Assembly: GCF_032854445.1 (NCBI RefSeq)
Contig: NC_088298.1
Location: 18,063,976 to 18,123,975 of the forward strand
Reading direction: 5' to 3'
Length of the DNA stretch: 60,000 nt
DNA from: Liolophura sinensis
Taxonomy: Eukaryota; Mollusca; Polyplacophora; Chitonida; Chitonidae
The notes beneath the pieces are model-generated. The model was not told the DNA's origin and made no database searches. It was given only the letters and a program-made list of their open reading frames with translations. The position numbers and the translations under genes are program-made. Below are positions 32,011 through 46,053 of the stretch, one piece after another. The number at the start of each line of letters is the position of its first letter. Positions within the stretch are counted from its first letter, which is position 1.

Positions 32011-34527
32011 AAAATCAACTTGTCTTTACAAATGGTCTCTTAGCTGTTTATCACATGTCAGAAATGACAGAACTAACTGTAAAAATTTACTTCTTGGTGC
32101 ATAGAGAATCTAGTGTGTTAATAACGTGGATATGGTGCCAACTTCGTGCAGCAGTATGGTGAGTCACCAGGCGGGTATGTTAGTTACAGCTTAGCTTAGC
32201 GGTATTCATAAGGTACCCACTGAGTTGAGTTTCTCGGTTCTAGAACGATTATTGAACATGACTGCAAGCCAACGCCCTCTATGTTAACATCTTTTCGGTT
32301 TACCACCGCGATTCTCCATTCCCGGAGGTCATTATTTTGGAAAACAAAAACAATGTCAATGTATGCCAATTACCAGATCGAGCGTTTTAAATATTTTATT
32401 TTTTCCTAATTTAAAAAACATTGTAAAAATGTTGCTGATAATAAAAATAAGACCACATTAGAAGGATATTTATTTGAAAAAAAAAAAAAACATCGGAACA
32501 TGATAAGCCCATTTTCAAAGTCCGAAGATTTCCCGTTTGTATTCATGCTCTTCTTCATTACAAAGGTGTAAACACTGCCGCAAATGAAGCAGCCCTTTCG
32601 TCAATAACAGCAAAAAATATCCATTATCCGCTACGGAACATTTTGTGTCTATCCTTTCAGCCTGTGATCGTCATACACACAGGACGAAACGAAAGCATCA
32701 ATTAATACCCTGGTGTATGGCAACGCAACAGGGCCGAGTTTGTGTGCCTTTGTTATTAATGTTAATAATATCTCAATTAACATACGTGGCAAAAATAAAC
32801 AGCAATTTGCAACGGTCGACAGCTTCTGTGATGCTGCAGATATTGCAAATCTTGGCTAGTTTTCTACTTGTAGCGATTATTAAATTAACATACAAGTTCA
32901 TAATAATATAAATATTAACAAATCACACAGCCTGCATACATATATTCTACTACGATGCTGTGGCCACTGATACATTTCTTGTTTCTGTATTATGATTGAC
33001 CAACCAGATAAGCAGTTGTGGAAAATGCTGAATTGAAATACGTATTACGCATAAAGGCTTATCTACGACTGCTGTGTTGATCTACGATCATTTGTGGGAA
33101 TTACCGAGGAACGATGACATATATATGACCCGCAGCGTTCAGATTTCAGCGTGTGTTAAGCAAACCTTCATCAAAACAGAGACAGCTATTCAGTGTTGGT
33201 TTGGTTAACTCGTCCATGATTGATGAGAATTCTGCAATGTCGTTGTTGTCAACCATGTCGGGTGCTTATCAGCCACGTGACAGATTTTATGACGACGGTG
33301 AGCCTTGTTCGCGGGCAAACAGATGCATTTTCCATCTCGGTGAAAATAAAATCCTGTATCCGGCTGAGGCAAATACATATATGAGTGGTTACTCAGAGAA
33401 TTTGATGTCGTGATGTGTGTAAGTTACATGTCTCAAGGTTAATGCCCGTCTAGCAATGTTGAATGACGTCTAGTAACAACTTCATCTGCCAGCCATCGCT
33501 TACAAACTGGTATCTGGGGCCGATACCACAAAGGCATAAGTCAAAATGTTTGGAAATAAGATTTTAGTTTCTATGTTTGAGCCCTAGAAATTAAACGTCT
33601 GACAACCTCTTTAATATTATCTTAACACGCATGTGACAAAGTTTTGGTCACGTAACCAAAAACTAAGCAAACTAAACAATGGTTTTGGGGAATCGACCCC
33701 TGATGTTTTGTTTTTGCAGTGCGCTGTTATGTTAATTCGGACCTGTTTCAGTTTCTTAGCTCTTGTTGAATTTTGCCTTTAATGTAAATTTTACAATTTT
33801 GGGTCCAAACCATTCTTCATTCACAGATGACTTTCCCTCAGAGGGAAAGGTTGTATTTGATTCATATTTGTTGTCATGGATTTGTTTGTCGTGTGCAACG
33901 GCTTAGATTCGGAAATAAAAGGCTAATTCACTGAATAGTTTTGTTTTTATCCCACAGACGGTATAAATAAACCTTTAAGAGTGTTTACATGTTTATAGCA
34001 GTTCCAAATCAATCACCCACATATTTTTATTTTACAGTGATAAATAAAATTTACGATCGTTTACGGACTACATGCATCACAATATTCCATCTGTATTTTA
34101 AATAGTGTGCACTAATACTGCGTTTAATATTATTATTTGTATAATGACCTCAAATGAAACGCTTTTTAAAAGTTGGGTGAAGCTGATAACAACATAATTA
34201 ATTCAGCTGCAAAAAATAGTAAATATAAACCTAAAGAAAATTCGTTCCAACAATTATATGCCTTGGACGTACGAAGGATAAAGGAATCTGTTAGGTAATT
34301 AGCGCATTCCCATCGTGTCTGTTCAAATGAGTTATTTAGGCTAAAATTGGGTAAATTATTGCAGTCAACGGCTTTTCACACAGCGACTCAGGCATGTGGC
34401 ATATCATGCTACTGTTTATGAGCCTAATGTTACCATTTAATGTGTAATTTTAATGAGAGTTTTGTTACCGAAAACCGTGAACTAGTGTTAGCTAAATGAT
34501 TGTCAGTATGATTATGGGCATGCACAG
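32011..34527. other. Non-coding; poly-A run and weak promoter-like site
   Basis: A poly-A run lies near 32478. A TATA-like sequence at 33118-33125 is followed by initiator-like TTCAG and short open frames near 33218; these are treated as a hypothesis only. No splice-supported gene was found. Confidence 0.4.
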
Positions 34528-34599
34528 GTTACATAAGCCTAATTCATGCTGTTACATAAACCTAATTTATGCTGTTACATAAACCTAATTTATGCTGTT
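34528..34599. repeat. Tandem repeat, 23-bp unit, three copies
   Basis: GTTACATAAACCTAATTTAT plus GCT repeats three times; the first copy differs at two positions. Confidence 0.9.
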
Positions 34600-35064
34600 C
34601 AGAGAGATAACAACGTTTACAGAAACATTAACAAAGTGCAAATCTAACGGAATGTGTTCATCCAACATTCGTTAAGGGAAAGATTACGCCTAACGATTGA
34701 AGCCACCTAGACTGAGTATGAGAATCTTTGTGATAACTCAAATTAAGGTCGAATCCATACTTGAAGTAGAAATATCTGTTTATTACATGGTGTGTTTTTT
34801 TGTCGAACGATTTGAATACATACACCGCAGCGATAGATATTAGCAAAGATAGCGCATCAAAAAGACTAACATACCCCAGCCACATAACTGTACTGTCTAT
34901 ACATATTTGAGACAATGCATCATTATTGTTACCAGACAAGAACGATGTGCGCTGGCGCATGCGCGTTTGAAAAATCCGCCCTAACATCAAGAACAAGAAA
35001 AGCGCCACACCCAACAACATGATAACAATAACGCCGTCATCCCATGAAGTTACTATGCACATAA

Positions 35065-35065
35065 A

Positions 35066-35125
<60 letters not shown>
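35065..35125. repeat. (GATT)n microsatellite, about 15 units
   Basis: An uninterrupted run of GATT, about 61 bp. Confidence 0.97.
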
Positions 35126-37584
35126 CCTAAATTCTGTTAATCACTGTGCTGAAGAAATTTTCGCTTATATGGCTTATATGTAAGGTTTCTGTGGTTGGAG
35201 AAAAATGCATTGAAATTAAGCCAATATAGACAAATGTTGTTACGTGACAGTGACAAAGCCCGGGATTTCGTTTATCAGATATTATTCTGCTCTTCACCAC
35301 CCACCCACCCACAAAAAATATATCTTAGACTGCGCATCGTTTGGCCATACCTTGTCAAGAAAGAAGACGTATTGTATTTTTGTCTAGTTATGCGCAGTTT
35401 CACCGCTAGATGGTACACAGTTCTGTATAGATGTTTAGACTCGCTGCCGATCTCTTGCAAAATCGTTTACTGTCTTGTTTACGTCTATAGTTCAAATGGA
35501 AAAACCTGAAGGGCAAAAACTATTTTCTTAAACAGTTCCTGTTACCCTGTGGCAATCGCACACCATACTGCAGAGAATTCGACGTCGAGTAGATTGACTG
35601 AGGATATTCACAACATTCTGTACGTCGAGTTTGGCAGGCTCTGTCACATGACCGTCAACGTCATGTTGTACGCCGTTTTGTTCAACATTCTAATCCGTCC
35701 ATCAAAAATATGAAAAAGGTGATATGAATGTTTTTCTTGTCTTTAAAAAAACATACACTCCTTTTCTTGACGGAGTATTTTAACAGATAGGAGCTTGTTC
35801 TCGTTTGGCTAATTCAAAGCGAGGCACTAGAAATAAAAAAATACCGTTACGCGCAGTTTGAAACCAGAAATGTTAACCCAAGATGGAGTTATCTCTAAAT
35901 CTTTTTTGAAAAGACGCAGAAACGTATGTCACAGAATTTGGCTCGGAAGGATTGTATTTCTAGAAAAGAGCCATTTAGAGCAGTAAGTTGTTTATAACAA
36001 ATTTCTTTATTGATGCCACTTGTTTACCTCCATCTCTACCTATAAAATACAAGAGCAAACACAGAAGTGAGAGGTGAAACGGTACTTGGTACTTGATGTC
36101 CATAGTGTTAAGTGCTTCATTTTATACAGAATTGCGGTGGGTAAAGCAGCAAACCGTACACGTATAACTGGTGCAATGTAGGTGTAAAAAAACAAAATAT
36201 TTGAGTATCTGACAGGGGACAACTATTGAAATCTCAGCACAAATAACTATCGACGGAAATGTAAAATAATAGCTTCCACCAGATGCAAAATCTATCCTTC
36301 TTGAATGTCTACCACAAAGCTAGCGAAGATTTGTTTTAAAGCTGTTAAATTGTGATCAACAAAATGAGTTCGTGTCTTTATACAGCACTGCATTCTATGC
36401 GGACAGATAATGAAGGTTATTCCAGTATGGCCGGACTAAACGAATGTTTGGCCAATTAGTTCGGAGGTTCAACGCCAGCATTCGCTGGTTCAATTGTGCT
36501 TTTAAGTCAGTATGATTTGTTGGCACCGGACATTTGGCGGTGTTGTTTTTTTTTCTTGTTGCTGTGTCGTTTCCTGTTTGGTGTTTGTAAATTGTGTGAT
36601 CCGTCTTACCATGAAGTAACACCTTTGCTGTCTGATGAAATGGTTTTCCCAAAAATTACACAAAACACAGAAATAATGGATAAACACCATGAGAAGAAGA
36701 GTATTTCTGGTTTTCAGCTCTTTAGTTCCTACGAGATAAATAGACACAGACGTAAGGCAAGTCACAAGTATAATAAAAACTGATTTGGAAAGCAGGAGTA
36801 ATGTAAATTCTGAAGAAAAAGTTGCCAGAAGCAAGAGTCACTATCGCAGTATGAAACCCGGAGTAAACCACTCCTGACTCCCGAAGTTAGTGACTGACTC
36901 CCCCATGTGTAACGTAGATGCACTTGTCGCTATTGCCCCACAAATACCTGTCCAAGGTCAGGACTGAAACTCCACTTTGTATGTCCTGACGGTTGGCAAG
37001 CAATCGTCTAAACCAATCGACCATTGCCCGTCCCCTCTCAATAGTATAGACGCTTTGCGCTACTTTCTGTTTTGTTCTAGTTTCATTACTGATAAAATTC
37101 CATCACCCGTAGTTAATCAAATGTATGTTTCAGTCCATCAAATTATGTTGTCTTTTTGACCTACATAATAAGTCGACAGATCATGAGATTGTGTAACAGT
37201 TTTAGTTACTGATCCTCAACACAGATATACCTAACTGACAATCTTTAACATTTTTCAACGTATTGGCAAAGACCGTTGAACTCATAAAGCGAAACAGTTT
37301 GTGAAGGGCTTCATGGCGCCGAGTCAAACGCCATTAGCACTACCTCTCAGCTGAACAAACTTTACTTTCTCGTCAACAACCTTCCGTTTTCGTCAGTTAT
37401 CACTAGCCCTTCGTGCTTCTCTGGCAGAGTAGAGATTGAACCCTCCTCTCAACCCCAGTCTCCTTTACCATCCCTCCACCAGAGCCTTCTTAATGGGTAT
37501 TCCAGTGCAATAATACTGACTCGTCCAGCCCCGATCAACCGGGGACCTATCAGACGTAAAGATAGTTATGGTATTTTAGATTCT
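35126..37584. other. Non-coding, nothing recognised
   Basis: No exon with convincing splice sites, no mobile element and no array could be supported here. Confidence 0.4.
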
Positions 37585-37960
37585 ATGTGGGCGTATGTAT
37601 GTATGCATGGGGTTTTACGTCGTACTTATCAATTTTTCATATAACGTCATATGACAACGAGGAGACATCAGATGTGTGTACATATTCTCTCTTCTTGTGG
37701 TTGGCGAGTCCATGCTCCCAAGGTGCTGACGCCACTGGTGTCATGCCGAAGACACCAGATATACATGTAACACCTCAATGACACCGGGCCAACCAATCCT
37801 GTTTCCCTGTTTTAACATCTCAGCGTTCAGCGTCTAGTGAGGCAGCAACCGTAATGAGTCTTTGCTGCACCATTCACTTGACTTTTCCGTCAATACTGAA
37901 ATCGCCTATACAGTCTAAGCCTTGAACTCATTCGGAGTAGGGCCTGAGGATTTCGCCCAT
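37585..37960 (-). repeat. SINE-like family R4, copy 1
   Basis: The left edge is a (GTAT)n tract, then GGGGTTTTACGTCGTACTTA, TCATATGACAACGAGGAGAC, GTGTGTACATATTCT, GCGAGTCCATGC and ACACCGGGCCAACCAATCCT. The same blocks occur in order at 58462-58740. The simple-repeat edge suggests a tailed retroposon in minus orientation. Confidence 0.65.
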
Positions 37961-39949
37961 AAGACACCTGGAACCTGTATGACCCAACCGTATGCATAAC
38001 AAATCAACAGCAGCTAACAGAGATCGCAACTATTAGAGCATGATTGTTTTGACACTTAAACGAATGCAGTTCGTAAGGGTTACAGTTGGTAGTCTCATTT
38101 AAGAGGTGATGCGCTGTAGAAATTACCTACAAGGGTGGCCTTTGATGCCCATGGATATGCTCAGTTCTATGTTTTGATGGTCTGTCAAAACACAGTGTTC
38201 ATGAACCTAACCTTATCGAGGGCTTGACACCAAATTATCTCATCAGAGGACGAGAGCCAAGGAACACACGCGCTCTCCCCTTGATGTCCTGCAGATTATT
38301 TGCTTTACAGCCGCTCTGTCGATTGGAAACATACGCGTCAATCGTTACCCGTAAGGTATGCAATTTCAGCACCCTTCATCTTTGGGATTCTGCAATAATA
38401 CTTCACAGACATGGAAGAATCATAGAGTTTGGAGATTTTTTTTTTAAGCTACGGTGTCTTCTGAGGTTTTTGCTTGAAGACCGAGGAAGGAGAAGAGCTG
38501 AGTGAAGGCAAAGATTAATGACCAAACGCTGACCTGTTCTGGGCGTCGACTTCAGCCTCCAAAACACAGATTTCCTTTAGGTAGCACAGTTATGACATAA
38601 TTAAACCTATCGACCTCAGTAATGAACGTTATGCACTGTAAACAAGAGCGGTTGTAAAAGACTGCAAGCCAAGATAACCCGGAGCTTATACGCAGATACA
38701 CACACAATTGTAAACTTGCGTAAAACAAAAGTCCCGCAACACGCCATAAAGTCATTGGCCAACAGTACTATTAAAAAAAGACGTTGTCCCTATCACTAAA
38801 CTCAAAAATTGCGATCCTTGCCGAACAAAACCATCAGTATTCCGGCAACATAACCTTTGCATCTTCTCCGCTACTACCGTTAACAGTTAAAAGATGTCCA
38901 CCTAACGCACTGACGAAGATATAAACTCACTAAGGAATACATTCTATTACAAACAGATTTCCTCTGGCGGAAATATATTAACGAAACGTCCATTTATCTT
39001 CCTTAGTATCCAGCCATCATTCGCTCAAATGAAGACGTCACATTCTATAAGGGCTCATTCAGCGAAAAAGAAGAGAGAAGACAATGCGGAAAAAAGAAAG
39101 AAAGAGATTGTAGTCCGTTTTTGACAACGCCTTATATACGGTTCTATATTGTTATGTGTAAAATCCTATTTTCGACTTTCAAAAACAGATTACCAATATT
39201 CAAATCCGTATGCATCAGCTAACTTGACCCACGACATATCTTGTATTTTTGTTGTTGTCTTCTCTATGTTTTGAAGCAATGGGCTTGGATTTAAGCTTAA
39301 CCGTATGGCACCCTTATTAATTCTTCCTGCTATAATGTTTTCCAAATTCGCTTCATCATATGTTTCACTGTAACTTTATAGGCAAATAACTACCAGGTTT
39401 TATCACGTATGATCTGTGTTACAAATTCGCCCCAGCTGGGATCGATCTCGGTACCGTATGTCAAGTTTATCAGAGCAAGCCGTCAGTGAATAAACGCCAT
39501 TGCCGTTTATTCGCGATCAGATAAGAAATTAACGGTATCTAGTGGGCTAACTAAAGTTTGCCATCAGTATGAGGGTCTAGCCTAAACAGGCGCCCTGTCC
39601 GCTTGTGCCACCCCCTCTGACAACCAAGGCTTTGAATGAAAGCATATGTTGGCGCTTTCATTCAACATGTCGGCCCCGTGGTTTTCCTTCACTTTGTTCC
39701 CCTGAGCCTGTTGCGGGTGTTCAAGCATCGTGTCAGAAGAAAGACAGAGTTAGTTGTAACATCAACAAAGCGCTGACGTGAGGAACTCGCCTAACATATA
39801 GTAAATACCCGAAGAGGTATTGGTACTACATGGTGTAGTTTGCAGAGAGTTATACATAGTGCTCTATCTGAATAGGGATGAATGAGTGTGACCCGCGCTT
39901 GGAAACTGAATGTTAGATATTTATTTTATTGGAGGTTTAGGTCCCACTT
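37961..39949. other. Non-coding, nothing recognised
   Basis: No supported exon or repeat. Confidence 0.4.
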
Positions 39950-40165
39950 GATTCTAGACCAGTGTCGTCTAATATAATATAATTAACATTATTTTTTTTA
40001 CCTAATGTGCTAGGGGGCATGTAATTTGCTACTATTTTTGCATTTACCTGAACAGTTAGAATAAAACCCTGATTTAGGTGAACTGACAAGAAGCCGTATT
40101 TCACCGGTTTCCTGTGACTATTTGGCAGCTATTACACTGTGGTCGCTGCTCTGGATTTACTCTCT
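39950..40165 (+). repeat. Repeat family R3, copy 4
   Basis: TCTAGACCAGTGTCGTCTAA, GTAATTTGCTACTATTTTTG, AACAGTTAGAATAAAACCCT, CGTATTTCACCGGTTTCCTG and TTTGGCAGCTATTACACTGT follow the R3 order. Confidence 0.65.
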
Positions 40166-42850
40166 ATGCTGTACGTCTTTAATTATATCCTGAAAATTTC
40201 ACTCATTTGAAGCCGGGAGATGGGTACAGCTTTTGGTTGCGGTCCGTTGCAATATATCTCCGCGTTTATTTGTGATGAAGCAGATTGTTCAATGAACTGA
40301 GGTCGCTTGACCAAACAGTTTATGAATGTAAGAAACCAGACAAAGCCTCGAGAAACTAGTTTATAGCACAAGCACACAAAAACGTTGACTACTTCTCTTT
40401 GTATGCATCGTTATTATTTCTTAGTGCTTAGTGGTTTGTGTTGAACGTTATCATTTTTTGCATTAATATCGTGCTACATTTTATTGCAAACCATCTACTA
40501 CGAAAAGTGCAGACATTGGTTCCCCACTATGGGACATGACATCCTTTCTTATATAACCAATCAAAGAATAGTTCTCCTGATGGCAAAGCAATGGTGACTG
40601 TAAATTCTTCACATACCAGTGGACACATGACCAATAAAGTTCGAAATCAACTGTCTCTTCTTCGACCAAGGCTGTAAGTCTGAGTTTATCTTTTCAGGAA
40701 AATGACAAAGTGTGATGGTTTACTCCTGACTTTTTCCCGTTTTTCTCATATAATTTATCGCTGTCATATACTCGGTGATGCCTCTTTTAGCAAGAGGTAT
40801 AAACTCAATCAAATCAATATATTCAGATAAAAGTTTTTATTTCTTAAATTCAACACTCTTTGTTAAAAGGCAAAGGTTTGGGAATTGGTCTTGCTAATAT
40901 TGATCCGGAACAACCATTTTGGTTGAAACCTGGTTGTACGAATGTCTATTTTGACGCAAAGGTCGGTGAAGCCAAGCATATGTGATGTTTGCTTGCCAGC
41001 TAAGCTACCTTGCTTGTCTGTAAAACTTGTAAATGGCAATAGCATGGAAGTGAAATAATATATTACACGTGAAAGGGGTACGTTAGACGGAGAACTGTGG
41101 TAAAAATTATTAGCAGTGATATTGCAAAGCTACACGGCAAGCTTTATTGTCCACTGTGTCTACTCCAGGGGCGATCATATTTTTTAAATTCATTTCTATC
41201 AGCAATACCATAACTCATCCTGCACCAACGTGTCTGCCTTCACTGCTATAGTACTACGATCGTAAAGCACACATTCCACGCGTGCTCTCTCTGCGTAGTG
41301 CTGGCTCGGTTGCCCAGAAGTCGGAAGAGAGTGTCGAGTAAAACAAGCTACAGCATAAATACGTGGACTCTCTATGATCCATGAGTTTTTATCGCCGTGT
41401 TCCTGGGCAGACAACTTTAAACTAGCCGGGCTTGTATTTATTTATCTCACTAAGCCACCCTTCGCGAAGCGAATAAGATAGAGAGCTATCTGGCAAAAAG
41501 CGACAGCAGATCTAAGTTCTTCGGATAAAATTATACTAAACATCCCACTCAGCGACACGGCGGGAGATTTCATTAAGGTAGTCATTTAAGAAGATGCTAT
41601 GCAGGAGATGAGTAAATGTATACCGTATCTTGTAACCGTATAAAAGAAACAAGCCGTGGTGCAACAACAAAAAAAAGACCGACCGTTGTGAGTCAAATGC
41701 AACTGCTAATTGACTCACAATAGTTGGTTAGTGTCATAAGAGAAGTAGTCCTTTTTTTAACAGGTAAACCACAAACTTTCACAGTGTCTAATATCATTAG
41801 AGAAAAAGCTCATGTTTTTAAAGGCAAGCAAATGACTCCCCTTGTCTGGTCGTTTTACCAAACGGTGGACACATTTGAACCACGTGACCTGGAGGCGTTT
41901 CATCAAAAAATGATCTTGAGTTGTAATGGAAAAATGGTACAGGTATACTGGTTCTTTCTTTTTTTAAGATTTTAGATTTCAAACCAGCAAACGTGAGTCA
42001 AATGATCTCCATGCTTTCGGTCTAGCTGTCAAAAAAGACAGCTTTTTCTCTAAGCAATCAGATTTTCAAATTTTTAAAGATTAGTGTCTATGGATTCCGA
42101 TGATACGTAACAGTTACCTGTGCAAATTCTTCTTTAACAATGGTAAATGACTTGAAGACATGTTAAGGTTCGAGTAAGCATATGAAATAATTCTCTACAA
42201 GGGGATGTCGCAGTTGTTGCGAACTTGCGCTTGGTTTTCGTTTATACACTATACTGACAAATGTGTTCCGATAAGAATAGAATTCTGAAAAATGTACATG
42301 TGCCTACTCAATGACGTAGCTATATACTTATTATAGATGGCATCCACTTATGGCGTCCATATCCACAGGCTACATTGGGATATGTGGTAATACCAAGAAC
42401 TCTGCCTAGAAAACCCATGGTGTTTGACGTTTGATTTGGCTTTATCAAATAACATGAAACCACCGACGCAATATCTAAATAAACTCAAAGCACCGGGTTA
42501 TCGGTTATTAGGTTAAAATAAGACTCTGCGCCTCATCTAACGTCTTAATAGTGGAGATAAAGTGTGTGTTACATTGCGTCACTGCGCGTGATAACCACGG
42601 CAACATGTTCCGCATCAGTGGATACGTAAACCAAATAAACAATTACAAAAACATAACATTCTACTCTTCAACAGCCGTGGGCTAATTTTCTTATGTAAGC
42701 CACCTGTGTGCGACAGAAAATTGGCAACATCAGGATGTACACATGATGGAGGCTCTAAAAATGTTTTTGTTGTGAAGAGGGGCGTGTGTAACAAGTTTCA
42801 CTCAGGCAAGGTACGAGATAACGTGCCTTCATAGACAACCTATTCCAACC
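40166..42850. other. Non-coding, no gene supported
   Basis: Several short open frames occur on both strands (for example 40481-40669 minus and 41724-41975 plus), but none shows a known domain, and splice-site support is lacking. Confidence 0.4.
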
Positions 42851-42861
42851 AGGAGATTGTA

Positions 42862-43004
42862 TTTATTCATTTATTTTATTGGTGTTTTACGCCATACTCA
42901 AGAATATTTCCCTTATACGAATGCCGCCAGCATTAGAGTGGGAGGAAAACCCAGGGGGAACCCACGACCATCCACAAGTTGCTGGGAGACCTTTCCACGT
43001 ACGA
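42862..43004 (-). mobile_element. SINE-1, 5'-truncated minus-strand copy with TSD
   Basis: The family 3' part is present in reverse complement (TTTATTGGTGTTTTACGCCA to CTTTCCACGTACGA). The flanks AGGAGATTGTA (42851-42861) and AGGAGATAGTA (43005-43015) are an 11-bp duplication with one mismatch. Confidence 0.9.
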
Positions 43005-43015
43005 AGGAGATAGTA

Positions 43016-45014
43016 ACGATTGGTGTCCATACAGTAAAATTAGAATTATTCAAGATGAACCAAGCATTTCTAAAACTATATCTGAATGGAAATAAACGCA
43101 GTACAATGTTTATGCTGCCCATCCATGTATCCACTGAAAGCGAAATAGTTTTACGCTCGTTGTAAAATGGTACATGCTGCAATTAAGTCATACTCATCCA
43201 GAAATCAACCCAAAGATTGTATATATTGTGTATTAATTCATAAAATATCATTATATATATAAAAAAATAATATGACGAAGAAACACAAAGTGATAGCAAA
43301 AAAACAAATAAGGAAATAAACTAACCGGAGGTATTAAAAAATCCAATACGGTGAGTTGCGTCATTAGGCACTTGACTTCATTTCTGGGAAATTACACTTA
43401 TAAAGGCTCATGAGAAAACAACACATGATTTCCCAGGCATACCATGCTGATCTTCAATTATGTCCTGGCGAGAACATTTTGATCGTATTTTACTGGTGAT
43501 GTCGATTTTAGAGATAAACCAGAGTAGTTAAATATGGTGTTCCATATTAAATGGCAAGTCTGCTGAGAACTCCGAAGAACGCAAATGTTGTCTAAAAAGG
43601 ATGGGCGCCTTTTCCTTCGCGTATGAACACATTACGGGTGGACAGAAAGAGAATTACTGCATGGGCGAGTCTGTCAAAACGATTGCGAATACGGTTGACG
43701 TAGCAACGCCATCTCTGTCACAATAAACAGTCATTAATGCATACTAAATCTTGAATAAAAACATGTGTGGCCCGGACGTGGCAAAAACTAACAGCGTCAT
43801 CTATACACTGGCTCTTCTGTCTAAGCTAACAGGTGTAGTTGTACCGAGGGTGGGCGAGTATGGTCGAAGTCCGCCCAGGCACGTAGTGTTCCTTCTAATG
43901 TTAAGAGCTAAGCAGCACATGGTACGAAATCAAAGATGAAGTATCTGACGCGCACGATTAAAACAGGTTGATTCTATTAACCTTGGACGTGATTTCTACT
44001 TCCTGTTTGAAAAGAATTATGGTAGATACACCACAGTTCATTATGAGTGGAATTTGAGAATGGGGACTTCAACTCTAAAGCACTGGATTGGTTGTTCTTG
44101 GTTCAGCAGCACCAGGCCTGCAGTTTGAAGTAAACTTGAAAACGCCCCATTTATCTACTGTCTCTTCATTGTTCTGTACAGCTCTTTATGTATATTCATT
44201 CTGAGTGCAAAAGTCGGCAGTGATATAAATGGGTACAATGTCATCAGAAAAGGCCACCGTTGACTCTATTCTTTAAAAAGCATTTTTCTCAGGTCTTTCT
44301 TTTGTCTAATTATTGTCTAATGGTGTCATCTAATAAACATACAAACTCCAAGCTAGAGATTTCTTCCCCTTTAACCCTGGGCGGTGAGGTATGTTATGGA
44401 TGTGCACAGGCTGACCGATACTGGCCATTATAAAAAGCATGCACCGCTCACACCTTTACCGTCAGTCCCGAGTAGTCCATCAAGTTACGGGGAAACCATC
44501 TGGGAGAACTTGTGTTCAACCTGTTGCCACTTACTTCAAACATGCCCGTGCAATATCTATCTGTCTGGGTTTATAAACCTGACAACCTGTCGACCCAACT
44601 GGGTGGTAAACCGTATGGTCTTCTGCGGTCATTTCACTCCATCTCGCTAACCCAAAGACCTAGGTTAACATATACCTATAAATATATTAACGCTGCAAAC
44701 CAGTACGGTATAAGTAATTTGCTCCACCTTGTATGACGGGAAGTCTGGTATATGCACTGGAATTCAGCCAGCAAGATAACCTGTTTTTGTGACTGTGATC
44801 GACATCAACTGTCAGTGGTTAAACCAGCTGACGCCCTGCAATTTATGAATATCGATACAAATATAGTCATCATGTGATCTATTTTCTTGTTCGGTCACCA
44901 GGTGGCGCTGGTGTTCCAAAATGGGCGTGTAAAATAGTTGCAAACCATCGTTAGTGAACGTAGATTTAACTAAGTTACGCTTATCGTCTCAGTACCGTTC
45001 AGTGTTGAAATTTT
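43016..45014. other. Non-coding, nothing recognised
   Basis: No exon or repeat could be supported. Confidence 0.4.
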
Positions 45015-45028
45015 CTAGGCGTTTAAAG

Positions 45029-45131
45029 TATTTATTTATTTATTTAATTGGTGTTTCACGCCGTACTCAAGAATATTTCACTTATACGACGGAGGAAAGC
45101 ATTGTGGTGGGAGGAAACCGGCCAGAACCCG
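45029..45131 (-). mobile_element. SINE-1, 5'-truncated 103-bp copy with TSD
   Basis: A TATTTATTTATTTATTTAAT tail complement, then GGTGTTTCACGCCGTACTCA to AACCGGCCAGAACCCG. The flanks CTAGGCGTTTAAAG (45015-45028) and CTAGGCGTTTTAAG (45132-45145) form a 14-bp duplication with one small difference. Confidence 0.92.
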
Positions 45132-45218
45132 CTAGGCGTTTTAAGAAGGATGCTGCACCCTGCTCCTGTTTTAAGAAACGTACCTTGCATCCTGTCCCTT
45201 TTGATTAATAGCCAGGGG

Positions 45219-45424
45219 TCTGACCTTCAGTCACTATATTCAGTGGCTAAGGTTACAGATTGTGCCGTGAGATTTCATGTTTTATTACTTTTCTCGATAC
45301 ACACATTCTCGACATTATAGTTCAACGATCTGACCTTCAGTCACTATGTTCAGTGCCAATGGTTATAAATTGTATTGTATATATTGCTTTCTCGATACAC
45401 ACATTCGCAGCATTGTAGTTACAG
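45219..45424. repeat. Tandem duplication, about 110-bp unit
   Basis: TCTGACCTTCAGTCACTATA starts the first unit (45219) and TCTGACCTTCAGTCACTATG the second (45329). Both continue to TTTCTCGATACACACATTC and a CATTATAGTT-type end. Confidence 0.8.
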
Positions 45425-45797
45425 GATAACTTGATTTCGTTGGTGATTACTGATGAATAATCGTGTGAGAAACAGGATGTTATTCGTTCATTAAATGGCA
45501 AATAATTTCCTTAAACACTCAGGCGCCCTATTTTCTTGGTAGGGAAAGGAATGACAAATACCACAGAGTCACCCTCTTTCCTTTCCGGTTTCCGAGCTGG
45601 TTCTTGCTCCTCTCTCTTATGTGGAATTCTCATGACCTTTTTTCACCGTATATTTGTGTGGTACGAAGAAATGTACATATTCTACATCTTTTAAGACAAA
45701 TGGTAGACGAAATTATAAGGGACTAAAAACTTACATAATGTCTGAAATTAACTTTAGAAAAGAAAGTGGGTATTTGCAAATGCATGCAAGCGTTCAC

Positions 45798-45857
45798 AGG
45801 TTCTGTGATTGGCTGATTTTCGTGTATAGGTTCTGTGATTGGCTGATTTTCGTGTAT
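45798..45857. repeat. Perfect 30-bp tandem duplication
   Basis: AGGTTCTGTGATTGGCTGAT plus TTTCGTGTAT occurs twice without a mismatch, implying a recent duplication. Confidence 0.97.
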
Positions 45858-46053
45858 ATTAACAGACTGACCTTACGGGAATTTCACTAAATATTATGTG
45901 TCTGTGCAAAAATGACTATACGATGGACATAGACTTTCGCAATTCTAGACAAATGATTTCCGGATAAGGAAATAATAACCTATAATAAGAACACTTCTGG
46001 TAAAACGGGCCTGCGAAATGTATGTACATAGTAAGAAGTGTCTCTGTACTCAC

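Noticed and set aside
34658-35062. 134-codon minus-strand open frame with two hydrophobic stretches, a possible membrane protein
   Set aside because: Several open frames of this length are expected by chance in 120 kb of AT-rich double-strand sequence. It starts just after a (GATT)n microsatellite, has no known domain and no convincing splice context.
40481-40669. 62-codon minus-strand open frame with protein-like composition
   Set aside because: No recognised domain, a weak start context and no flanking splice sites consistent with the exon at 46054-46182.
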